Positions 45,189-52,017 of a DNA stretch of 64,000 bases are shown here, piece after piece. The DNA lies in contig NZ_CP042431.1 in the NCBI RefSeq assembly GCF_007970185.1, forward strand, positions 5,084,001 through 5,148,000, given 5' to 3'. Below the pieces are notes generated by a model. That model did no database searches and was not told the DNA's origin. It worked only from the letters and a program-made list of their open reading frames with translations. How positions within the stretch are numbered: the stretch's first letter is position 1; every line of letters starts with the position of its first letter. A program made the translations under genes and the position numbers. This stretch comes from Pseudobacter ginsenosidimutans (GTDB taxonomy: Bacteria; Bacteroidota; Bacteroidia; Chitinophagales; Chitinophagaceae).

Positions 45189-45227
45189 AAAAGAAAAAAC
45201 CGGCCCCATCGGATGATGAAAACCGGT
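45189..45227 (-). terminator. Terminator of the 42-aa membrane peptide gene
   Basis: On the minus strand ACCGG and CCGGT pair at the base, with an inner CATC/GATG stem and G-T pairs between, followed by TTTTTTCTTTT. It lies between the small gene and valS. Confidence 0.65.
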
Positions 45228-45269
45228 AATACATTGAGTGGACAATCAAGTAAGCGTGTAACAGAGGTC

Positions 45270-45398
45270 CTAGAGGCCGTACCAATAAAGGTAGGTCAGG
45301 AACATGATCAGGGCCAGGAATCCCAGCGCAATAAGAGCAACCTTTAGATTTTCCCCTAATTGATTCTGTTTTTTCATTTCTAACACGTTTTTAGTCAT
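45270..45398 (-). CDS. Small membrane peptide, 42 aa
   Basis: The ATG at 45398 starts MTKNVLEMKKQNQLGENLKV, a charged N-terminus, followed by one hydrophobic helix ALIALGFLALIMFLTYLYW and a short tail ending GL. It is a single-pass membrane peptide that is too short for most gene callers. A terminator follows 42 nt downstream and valS comes next on the same strand. A second start at the internal ATG (M8) is possible. No function can be given. Confidence 0.6.
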   Translation of the reverse strand: MTKNVLEMKKQNQLGENLKVALIALGFLALIMFLTYLYWYGL

Positions 45399-45580
45399 AA
45401 CCGATAAAATTTAAGTTTAAGCGGTGTTCATGGGATACGTTGTCAGGAGTTGAATCAGTCTTTTGCTTCTTTGAACGGGGGTTCTACAGTCAGATATACG
45501 GGGTCTTTCCAGGAAGGGTTGGATGTAAAGTTAGTACAAGGTTTTTACCGGTGCAAGCCTCATTTTTTTGTTCTTCTTGC

Positions 45581-45588
45581 TACCTTTA
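45581..45588 (+). promoter_or_regulatory. -7-like element TACCTTTA of the exonuclease/GIY-YIG gene
   Basis: One mismatch from TAnnTTTG, 8 nt upstream of the ATG at 45597. It makes the longer frame (from 45450) unlikely and predicts a leaderless or very short leader. Confidence 0.45.
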
Positions 45589-45596
45589 TAGCCGTT

Positions 45597-46970
45597 ATGT
45601 ATGCCATTGTTGATATAGAGACTACCGGGGGACATGCTGCTGGCAATGATATTACAGAAATTGCCATTGTATTGCATGATGGCGAAAAGATCGTGCAACG
45701 CTTTGAAAGTCTGGTGAAACCGGATAGAACTATTCCTTATTATATTCAATCGCTCACCGGCATCTCCACCGAAATGGTGGCCGATGCACCCCGTTTCGAA
45801 GAACTGGCGGGCACTGTGCATGATTTGCTGAAAGACCGCGTGTTTATTGCACATAACGTTAATTTCGATTATTCCTTCGTCAAACATCATCTCTCCGCTG
45901 CGGGCTATGACCTGGATGCACAAAAACTTTGCACCGTAAGGCTCAGCCGGAAAGTATTTCCCGGACTGCCGAGTTACAGCCTGGGCAATCTCTGCCGGGA
46001 ATTCGGCATCAGCAATGAACAAAGACACAGGGCTGGAGGAGATGCCGATGCCACCGTGAAACTGTTCGAGCATTTGCTGCAAAACAATGCTGAGCCGCAT
46101 ATTGCGCAATTTATCCGTAAAAAATCTGCTGAACAATCGCTTCCGCCCCATCTGTCAAAAGATGTGGTTGACCGGTTACCTTATACACCTGGCGTGTATT
46201 ACTTCCACGACATCAAAGGCAAAGTGGTGTATGTGGGAAAGGCCAAGAATCTCAAATACCGCGTACGCAGTCATTTTACACATAACGGCGCCGGCAGGCA
46301 GCGCCAGGATTTTCTCCGCAATATCCATGATGTCAGTTTTGAAGAGACAGGCACCGAGCTGATGGCCTTCATCCTGGAAAGCGTGGAGATAAAGAGGTTA
46401 TGGCCCGAATTCAATCGCAGCCAGAAAAGATTCACGCCTTCGTTTGGGTTGTACCGTTATGAAGACAGGAACGGATATATCCGACTGGCCATCGATAAAC
46501 AAAAAAAACACCTGCAGCCACTTTATACTTTCAACCTGTTGATCGAAGGGCACCGGCTCATGCGGAAGATGATGGAAGCCTTTCATCTTTGTCCAAAGCT
46601 TTGCTTTGTTCAAACCGATCACAGCGCCTGTGTAGGCGTGGAAGGCCAGCCCTGCAATGGCGCCTGTGAACAGAAGGAACCCGTGGATGTTTATAATGCA
46701 AGGGTGGAAGAAGCCATTGGCTATCTGGAACAATTATTGCCCAGCTTTGCCGTTGTTGGGGAGGGAAAGAACAGGGACGAGCAGAGCTGCATCCTGATGG
46801 AGAAGGGCAGGTTCTATGGAATGGGCTACCTGCCAGGCGATGCAGCCGTGAACGACCTGGAAACCCTGAAGAATTTCCTCACCCGCTATTCCGAGAATGA
46901 CTATATACGCGGACTGGTGTATCAATACGTTGATCGTTACCCGAAATATAAAGTTGTTTTCCCCGGATAA
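45597..46970 (+). CDS. DnaQ-like exonuclease fused to GIY-YIG nuclease domain
   Basis: A 457-aa two-domain nuclease. Residues 1-165 are a DEDDh 3'-5' exonuclease: AIVDIETTGG, AHNVNFDYSF, and HRAGGDADATVKLF (ExoIII). Residues about 195-285 are a GIY-YIG domain: PGVYYFHDIKGKVVYVGKAKNLKYRVRSHF. A Cys-rich stretch after it (CPKLC, then three more Cys before CEQKE) resembles the [4Fe-4S]-binding region of UvrC. The fusion resembles bacterial Cho/UvrC-like proteins with an exonuclease head, probably acting in DNA repair. The frame opens at 45450, but ATG 45597 fits the promoter and domain start. Confidence 0.88.
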   Translation: MYAIVDIETTGGHAAGNDITEIAIVLHDGEKIVQRFESLVKPDRTIPYYIQSLTGISTEMVADAPRFEELAGTVHDLLKDRVFIAHNVNFDYSFVKHHLSAAGYDLDAQKLCTVRLSRKVFPGLPSYSLGNLCREFGISNEQRHRAGGDADATVKLFEHLLQNNAEPHIAQFIRKKSAEQSLPPHLSKDVVDRLPYTPGVYYFHDIKGKVVYVGKAKNLKYRVRSHFTHNGAGRQRQDFLRNIHDVSFEETGTELMAFILESVEIKRLWPEFNRSQKRFTPSFGLYRYEDRNGYIRLAIDKQKKHLQPLYTFNLLIEGHRLMRKMMEAFHLCPKLCFVQTDHSACVGVEGQPCNGACEQKEPVDVYNARVEEAIGYLEQLLPSFAVVGEGKNRDEQSCILMEKGRFYGMGYLPGDAAVNDLETLKNFLTRYSENDYIRGLVYQYVDRYPKYKVVFPG

Positions 46971-47003
46971 ATCAGAATTGCAACATAAATGATCAATTAC
47001 AGT

Positions 47004-47480
47004 ATGAAGAGAGTTCTCATTGCCCTTATCCCGTTCTTAGTTTTGGCTTGTGAATCCGCACCCGGCAAGAAAGAGGAGCCTGCCGCTCCGGCAACAAAAG
47101 AAGTAGTGAATCCCGCTGAAAATGTACCTTCTGAAAGAAAAGAAGTGAAAACAGAGCCGGTGGCCAGTTATCGTGTAAAAACTGATGATCCGCTGAACGA
47201 TTTTTTCTTTGGCGTGGAATTGTACGAAACGAAAAAGACATTCCATTATCTGATGAAACTGGAGTTTGAAACCATCGATGGAAAAGATACATTGAGGCTG
47301 CCCAATTTTGGCACCATGCCTGAGCCCGTGATCAAAAAAGGGCCCGAGAAATTTTCCGCTATTATTGGGTTTATGGATAAAGACAAACAGTTCCGCGAGT
47401 ATAAGAAAGTGTATGTGGTGGGAAATAAGTTGAAAGTAACGGCGCTGAAGCATTATGGGGTTTCTACCTATCAGCCTTAG
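47004..47480 (+). CDS. Lipoprotein of unknown function
   Basis: A 158-aa exported protein with a lipobox, LVLAC (residues 13-17), so it would be lipid-anchored. A Pro/Glu/Lys-rich linker (KKEEPAAPATKE) follows, then a compact beta-rich domain of about 105 residues from DPLNDFFFGVELYE to the end. I do not recognise the family. ATG 47004 starts the signal peptide directly; ATG 46989 would add MINYS. It follows the exonuclease/GIY-YIG gene by 33 nt and has its own terminator. Confidence 0.78.
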   Translation: MKRVLIALIPFLVLACESAPGKKEEPAAPATKEVVNPAENVPSERKEVKTEPVASYRVKTDDPLNDFFFGVELYETKKTFHYLMKLEFETIDGKDTLRLPNFGTMPEPVIKKGPEKFSAIIGFMDKDKQFREYKKVYVVGNKLKVTALKHYGVSTYQP

Positions 47481-47550
47481 CATATTTGTCTAATGGGATT
47501 TTCTCTTTCCATCATGAATAAAGAATAAACCCGAATGAAAGATTAGAGTG

Positions 47551-47590
47551 AAGCATCATGCATCAATGTGTGATGCTTTCTTATTTTCTT
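47551..47590 (+). terminator. Intrinsic terminator after the lipoprotein gene
   Basis: AAGCATCA (47551-47558) pairs with TGATGCTT (47571-47578) around a 12-nt loop, followed by a T-rich run TCTTATTTTCTT. Confidence 0.65.
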
Positions 47591-47667
47591 GATCCTGGTC
47601 AACAAATTCAACAAAAGAAATTATCGGGAAATTGGTAGCGGTTAAATTTGCCAGCAGAAACAAATGA

Positions 47668-47931
47668 TCATTTTTTGAAACTGATCACCTGATCGATGCT
47701 GAGATTGAGGCTGTACACTACTTTGAGGAGATTACGTACGTTCACGTCTTCACCATCGAGCATGCGTGTAAGTGTGCTGCGGGAAACGCCGCTTTCATAC
47801 GCGAGGTCGTCCAGTGAGATATCCATCTGTTTCCTTTTCTCCTTCAGGATCTTTCCGATGCGGGAAAAGATCTGATCAATATCACTATCCGACAATTGTT
47901 TTACAGTCGGTTGTTTATCACTCTTTGCCAT
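47668..47931 (-). CDS. XRE-family regulator, tandem copy 1
   Basis: An 87-aa helix-turn-helix protein. IGKILKEKRKQMDISLDDLAYESGVSRSTLTRMLDG is the core HTH, followed by NVRNLLKVVYSLNL. ATG 47931 (MAKSDKQ) is the start; the longer frame to 48000 runs through a shared upstream box. It is a paralogue of the next gene (48080-48361), with the same layout DxxDAYxxxVSRSTLxRxxxG. Together they look like a duplicated small regulator pair. No toxin gene was found beside them. Confidence 0.85.
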   Translation of the reverse strand: MAKSDKQPTVKQLSDSDIDQIFSRIGKILKEKRKQMDISLDDLAYESGVSRSTLTRMLDGEDVNVRNLLKVVYSLNLSIDQVISFKK

Positions 47932-47934
47932 ACC

Positions 47935-47970
47935 ACGAATTTGCCCAAATAACACAACCTGTAAAATCCT
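47935..47970 (-). promoter_or_regulatory. 36-nt box shared by tandem XRE genes, copy 1
   Basis: Minus strand: AGGATTTTACAG, 13 nt, GGCAAATTCGT, ending 3 nt before the ATG of the XRE gene. The same two blocks with the same 13-nt spacing precede the other XRE gene. It could be a promoter/operator for autoregulation or a shared leader. Confidence 0.6.
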
Positions 47971-48079
47971 ATGTTTGGAGCCTTTTATTTGAGAGTTCAA
48001 AAATAAAGATTCATATATGATACTTTTATTGAACTGTTTATCTTAACTTTACTTTCTCAAAAAGGCGTGAAATGTTTTC

Positions 48080-48361
48080 TTATTTGGAGGATTTGTGCGG
48101 GATGGCGCTGAATAGTTCTTCTGGTGTGGTACCGAGGCCCCTCACCACTTTGAGCAGGCTTCTGAGTGTGAGATCCTGTCCTTTTTCAATTCGGATCAGG
48201 CCGCTGCGGGAGATATTCACCTGGTAAGCAAAATCGTCAATAGTAGCATTGAGCGCTTCCCTTCTTTCCTTAAGCATTTTGCCAATTGCAAGATGGATAG
48301 CGTCGATCTCTTTGTCTGAAATGGTTTGAATAACTACTTTCTGTTTTGCCTTACGTGCCAT
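48080..48361 (-). CDS. XRE-family regulator, tandem copy 2
   Basis: A 93-aa helix-turn-helix protein, paralogous to the gene at 47668-47931. IGKMLKERREALNATIDDFAYQVNISRSGLIRIEKG forms the HTH and LRSLLKVVRGLGTTPEEL the C-terminal helices. It starts MARKAKQKV at 48361. The frame has no earlier ATG. The two genes are on the same strand, 149 nt apart, each with its own upstream box. Confidence 0.85.
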   Translation of the reverse strand: MARKAKQKVVIQTISDKEIDAIHLAIGKMLKERREALNATIDDFAYQVNISRSGLIRIEKGQDLTLRSLLKVVRGLGTTPEELFSAIPHKSSK

Positions 48362-48364
48362 TCT

Positions 48365-48400
48365 ACGAATTTGCCTAATAAACCCCGTCTGTAAAATCCT
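48365..48400 (-). promoter_or_regulatory. 36-nt box shared by tandem XRE genes, copy 2
   Basis: Minus strand: AGGATTTTACAG, 13 nt, GGCAAATTCGT, ending 3 nt before the XRE ATG. Blocks and spacing are identical to copy 1, while the 13-nt spacer differs. Confidence 0.6.
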
Positions 48401-48494
48401 TTATAATCAATCTATTATACAAAGATTCAAAAATAAAATGCATTAAACTGTACTTTAATTACGAAAAACTTTATTTTTATGCTTTAGCGTGGTC

Positions 48495-48677
48495 TGATTG
48501 GAGAGAGCTCTCAAGAGTTTCTGTTCCAACTGATGACTCCCTTCTCAACAATTCATTTATTTCAACTAGGATAAGTAAGGTTAAGTGGAAATGATTAGTA
48601 CGGTTACCGGTATTCCTGCCGGGAACCAGCTTTGAATGAAAGGAGCCCCGTCTTGTACAAGACGGGGTTATTTTTTT
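48495..48677 (+). ncRNA. Candidate structured RNA ending in an intrinsic terminator
   Basis: A stretch without ORFs contains a small inverted repeat GAGAGCTCTC near 48503, a hairpin GGTTACCGG / CCGGGAACC (48603-48629) and a strong terminator at 48646-48677. No plus-strand gene precedes the terminator, so it may end a short RNA. The promoter is not clear. Confidence 0.3.
48646..48677 (+). terminator. Strong intrinsic terminator (orphan)
   Basis: CCCCGTCTTGT and ACAAGACGGGG form a perfect 22-nt palindrome (48646-48667), followed by TTATTTTTTT. The closest upstream genes are on the other strand. Confidence 0.85.
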
Positions 48678-48822
48678 GAAACAGCTATTACTTCACTCAT
48701 CCAATCACGGCAACTGCTCAATCTTACTTCTTTTACTTTAGTTCCCGGCATAATTTGTAACATGATCACTTGCCGGCTTCGCAGGAGCCGGCAGATAAAC
48801 CTTTACCTGTAAAACAGCGATC

Positions 48823-49920
48823 ATGAAAAAGTTACCTCGTGATGTTCGTTCTATGATTTTCTTCCTGATGCTGGTAACACTGATGCCAGCCTGCAAAAAA
48901 AGCGGGAATACTGACGGATCCAATCCCAATCCACAAAACAAAAAAATTGAACATACCGGTAAGGCTAGCCTGTCGCAGCCAAGGTATGGATTGGTGGCCG
49001 CAGCTGCGGGAAACAAAATATTATTTGCGGGCGGTTGGACCTACAATGCCTATTCAAAGAGAGTGGATATTTACGATGTAGTCGCCAATTCCTGGTCTAC
49101 TGCGGAACTAAGTGAAGCGAAAGCTAATCTGACAGCTGCTGCCGCCGGATCAAAAATAATTATTGCAGGAGGATACAATTACGATGGTGCTTCCAATGCA
49201 GTGGATATCTATGATGTCAACACCGGGACCTGGAGCAAAAAAATGCTGGACTCCAACCGATATGATCTTGCTGCTGCTGGAGCTGGTAACAAGATCCTCA
49301 TTGCTGGCGGGTTTATTCCTGGTGGCGCCTCCAGGGCCGTGGATATCTATGATGTCACAACCGGGCAGTGGAGCAAGGACTTGCTCAGTGTTGGAAGAGG
49401 AAAACTGGCTGCTGCTGCCGCTGGCAATAAAGTATATTTTGCCGGCGGGCTCGGGAACGGAGATGTGAAATCCACGGTAGTGAATATCTATGATGTTTCA
49501 ACAGGTAACTGGTCGGTCGCTCAATTGGCGGAAGGAAGATTCCTGCTGTCGGGCGCAGGAACCGGCACAAAAGTGATTTTTGGTGGCGGGACTCTCTCCA
49601 ATATCAGTGTATCACAAAAAGTGGACATCTACGATGTGTCAACAGGAAGCACCCGCCCGTTTCAGTTGACTGAAAGTAAAACGATGGTGGCAGCCGCAGG
49701 ACTGGACGATTTCATCCTCTTTGCAGGAGGCCTGTTCGGCAACAATTATTACAAGACAGTGGATATATACAATGTATCAAAAGATGAATGGACAAAACTG
49801 GAATTAAGCGAAGCCAGGGGAGGAGCTGCAGCTGCAGGAGCAGGAAATAAGATACTGGTAGCCGGCGGCGCTGCTCCGGATTATGTTGCTACTGTGGATA
49901 TTTTTACAATCACGAAGTAG
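48823..49920 (+). CDS. Kelch-repeat lipoprotein, seven repeats
   Basis: A 365-aa exported protein with a lipobox-like LMPAC at residues 22-26. After a short linker it has seven repeats of about 45 residues: each reads AAAGNKILFAGG-like, then VDIYDV and a Trp-Ser. Seven repeats would close a seven-bladed beta-propeller. The last repeat lacks the final VxxW-type strand. Such proteins bind carbohydrate or proteins at the cell surface; the ligand is unknown. Its stop is 2 nt from the end of the convergent Crp-type regulator. Confidence 0.85.
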   Translation: MKKLPRDVRSMIFFLMLVTLMPACKKSGNTDGSNPNPQNKKIEHTGKASLSQPRYGLVAAAAGNKILFAGGWTYNAYSKRVDIYDVVANSWSTAELSEAKANLTAAAAGSKIIIAGGYNYDGASNAVDIYDVNTGTWSKKMLDSNRYDLAAAGAGNKILIAGGFIPGGASRAVDIYDVTTGQWSKDLLSVGRGKLAAAAAGNKVYFAGGLGNGDVKSTVVNIYDVSTGNWSVAQLAEGRFLLSGAGTGTKVIFGGGTLSNISVSQKVDIYDVSTGSTRPFQLTESKTMVAAAGLDDFILFAGGLFGNNYYKTVDIYNVSKDEWTKLELSEARGGAAAAGAGNKILVAGGAAPDYVATVDIFTITK

Positions 49921-49922
49921 CC

Positions 49923-50630
49923 TCATTTGAAATTGGTGAGCTCAATCAATTTATTGATATCATGTATCACTATCTTCCTTCCCTTTGTTGACAATATACC
50001 CTGGTCCTTGAATTCAGAAAGAATACGAACAACGTTTTCCCTGGCGGTTCCTACAAAATTGGCAAGGTCTTCCCTGGACAGGTTGATCTCTACGCTCATA
50101 CCGGGTTGAAAATTCTGTTTGTATTTTTCCCGAAGTACAATCAGCTGCAAGGCGAGCCTTTCCCGCACAGAGTGCTGACCCAGCAAGGCCAGCCGGTTTG
50201 CAAGAACAGTGAATTCATGGCTCAGTGTTTTCAATAACCGGCTGTTCAGGATAGTTGAGTGTTGAAGTGTTTTCAGGAAATCCTCTTTTGGAATGAAATC
50301 AATTATGCAATCTTCCAGGGTGGCGGCTGAATCAGGGAACCGTTCTTCCGATAAGATGGCATGATAGCCTATCAGTTCACCTGTATTGGCAACGTATATT
50401 ATCTGTTCACCACCTCGTTCAATTGCTTTGTATTTTTTTACTTTTCCCTTTTTAATATAATAAATGCCGGTAGGATAGAAGCCCTCTTTGAAGATCGTTT
50501 CGCCCTTGCCATAGGAATGCTCGGTACTGTTGGCAGTTAGCATGTTGTAATCATCTTCCATCAGGTTGGCGAGTATCGACTCACTCTTGAAATCCCATTT
50601 GTCTATCGGAAAGATCCCTCTTATGCTCAT
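49923..50630 (-). CDS. Crp/Fnr family transcriptional regulator
   Basis: A 235-aa protein with an N-terminal cyclic-nucleotide-binding-like beta-roll (EHSYGKGETIFKEGFYPTG at about 37-55, GELIGYHAIL) and a C-terminal winged HTH (INLSREDLANFVGTARENVVRILSEFKDQG). The classic cAMP contacts are not all evident, and there are no Cys ligands of the FNR type, so the signal is unknown. It is divergent from two methyltransferase genes and a SulP transporter, and an inverted repeat ATCAC-N8-GTGAT lies between, which could be its site. Confidence 0.88.
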   Translation of the reverse strand: MSIRGIFPIDKWDFKSESILANLMEDDYNMLTANSTEHSYGKGETIFKEGFYPTGIYYIKKGKVKKYKAIERGGEQIIYVANTGELIGYHAILSEERFPDSAATLEDCIIDFIPKEDFLKTLQHSTILNSRLLKTLSHEFTVLANRLALLGQHSVRERLALQLIVLREKYKQNFQPGMSVEINLSREDLANFVGTARENVVRILSEFKDQGILSTKGRKIVIHDINKLIELTNFK

Positions 50631-50662
50631 GTTTTCACTCCGAAGGTTTAGAAGTAATAAAA

Positions 50663-50680
50663 ATCACTTTTTAATGTGAT
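50663..50680 (+). promoter_or_regulatory. Inverted repeat ATCAC-N8-GTGAT (Crp-like site)
   Basis: ATCAC at 50663-50667 and GTGAT at 50676-50680 are perfect inverted copies. It lies in the divergent intergenic region between the Crp-type gene (ends 50630) and the methyltransferase operon, about 55 nt upstream of the predicted plus-strand start. The half-site is GTGAT-like, as in Crp family sites. Confidence 0.5.
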
Positions 50681-50690
50681 AAAACAGCGT

Positions 50691-50709
50691 GGCAGGCCTG
50701 CAGCCTGCC
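50691..50709 (+). promoter_or_regulatory. Palindrome GGCAGG-N7-CCTGCC
   Basis: A perfect 6-bp inverted repeat with an inner CTGCAG, just upstream of the -7 element at 50713. It covers the -33 region, so a binding protein there would affect transcription. A minor hairpin in an RNA is also possible. Confidence 0.35.
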
Positions 50710-50712
50710 GGA

Positions 50713-50720
50713 TAACTTTG
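50713..50720 (+). promoter_or_regulatory. -7 element TAACTTTG of the methyltransferase/SulP operon
   Basis: Exact TAnnTTTG match, 39 nt upstream of the ATG at 50760. No TTG at the usual -33 spacing, which would fit an activator-dependent promoter. Confidence 0.55.
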
Positions 50721-50759
50721 TTCAGATGAACACTGCCAAAATTACAAAAATGGAATCAT

Positions 50760-51341
50760 ATGATGGATCAGTGGTTTAGCTCTGAAAAACAGTTGCATTA
50801 TTTATATCCTCCTTCAATCCGCGCCCTGGCTGCCAGGCATTGGACACCTCTCGAGATCAGTAAAATGGTAGTGGATTTTCTGGCGCCTGAAAACAACTCC
50901 CGTGTGCTCGATATCGGAAGTGGCGCAGGGAAATTTTGCCTGGCAGCAGCTTATTATAAACCATTGGCTGAATTCTTCGGTGTTGAGCAGCGTAAACATT
51001 TAGTGATCCATGCTGAAACCGCTAAAGCTGTCCTCGGAATAAAGAATGTACATTTCCTGCATCAGAACATTACGCAGGTCGACTTTACTCAATTCGATCA
51101 CTTTTATTTTTTTAACTCATTCTATGAGAACCTCGAGAATACTGAAAAGATCGATGATTCAGTAACATGCTCTCCACAACTTTACAATTACTATAACCGC
51201 TGTTTGTATAAAAAGCTCGTTACCGTGGCTCCTGGAACAAGACTGGCCACTTTCCATTCAGAAGGTAAAATGATACCTCCGGAATTTCATCTGGTGGAAG
51301 AGCATGCGGCAGGGCTATTGAAATACTGGGTGAAAGAATAA
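50760..51341 (+). CDS. Class I SAM-dependent methyltransferase-like protein, copy A
   Basis: A 193-aa protein with a motif I VLDIGSGAGKFCLAAAYY (about residues 43-60), GVEQRKHLVI as strand 2, and HFYFFNSFYENLE in the strand-4/5 region. No target-binding domain is evident and I do not recognise a named subfamily. It shares this layout and many residues with the next gene, so the pair comes from a duplication. Two ATG codons (50760 and 50763) begin it. Divergent from a Crp-type regulator and followed by the paralogue. Confidence 0.78.
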   Translation: MMDQWFSSEKQLHYLYPPSIRALAARHWTPLEISKMVVDFLAPENNSRVLDIGSGAGKFCLAAAYYKPLAEFFGVEQRKHLVIHAETAKAVLGIKNVHFLHQNITQVDFTQFDHFYFFNSFYENLENTEKIDDSVTCSPQLYNYYNRCLYKKLVTVAPGTRLATFHSEGKMIPPEFHLVEEHAAGLLKYWVKE

Positions 51342-51375
51342 TTACGCGAAATCATTCGCGCTTAAATCAATCTGC

Positions 51376-52008
51376 ATGACTTTGGTACGAAAACCAACGG
51401 ATATTCACAGGTATTTTGCCAGCGAGCAAAGCTTTTGTGAATTGTATTCACCGGCAATAAGATTGCTGAACGACGTGCATTGGTCACCATTGAGGATCAT
51501 TCGAAAGGCCGTGCAATTCCTGGCGAAACGGGATGGTATCAGCATACTGGATATTGGCAGCGGGGTAGGGAAGTTTTGCCTTGCCGGCGCTTATTATCAA
51601 CCCTCTGTATTATTCTCCGGTGTTGAGCAAAGACAGTATCTGATCGATGAAGCAAGGCTGGCAAATGAAAGGCTGGGAGGACTGAATGTGAATTTCATTT
51701 ACAGGAATTTTACGCAGCTGGACTTCAATCAATTTGATGGTTTCTTTTTTTACAATTCTTTTTTTGAGAATCTGCCCGGTACGGGTAAGATAGATAACAG
51801 GCTCGAATACACGAAAGAGTTATATGATTATTACACTTTCTATCTGAGCCGTAAATTTTCTGAGTTGCCGGAAGGGACCAGGATTGTTACTTATTGCAGC
51901 TGGGACGATGAGATGCCTTCCGGATACAACCTGGTGGAAACCCGTGAAGAAGGTTTGCTGAAATTCTGGAAAAAAGGAAGCAAACCGGATTTGTATTCAC
52001 CCTGCTAA
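51376..52008 (+). CDS. Class I SAM-dependent methyltransferase-like protein, copy B
   Basis: A 210-aa paralogue of the preceding gene. The matching elements are ILDIGSGVGKFCLAGAYY, GVEQRQYLIDE, FIYRNFTQLDFNQFD, FFFYNSFFENL and VETREEGLLKFW. It starts 34 nt after copy A and the SulP gene starts 9 nt after its stop, consistent with one operon. The retention of the glycine-rich motif and acidic residue in both copies suggests both still bind SAM. The substrate is unknown. Confidence 0.78.
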   Translation: MTLVRKPTDIHRYFASEQSFCELYSPAIRLLNDVHWSPLRIIRKAVQFLAKRDGISILDIGSGVGKFCLAGAYYQPSVLFSGVEQRQYLIDEARLANERLGGLNVNFIYRNFTQLDFNQFDGFFFYNSFFENLPGTGKIDNRLEYTKELYDYYTFYLSRKFSELPEGTRIVTYCSWDDEMPSGYNLVETREEGLLKFWKKGSKPDLYSPC

Positions 52009-52017
52009 TACTGATAT

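Larger units (their letters stand above)
48362..48822 (+). other. 461-nt intergenic region
   Basis: Holds the second XRE upstream box (minus strand), the candidate structured RNA and terminator described separately, and about 145 nt before the Kelch gene in which I see nothing specific. Confidence 0.6.

Noticed and set aside
47668-48361. The two XRE genes as a toxin-antitoxin or phage switch
   Set aside because: No toxin, integrase or phage gene adjoins them; they are two similar regulators only.
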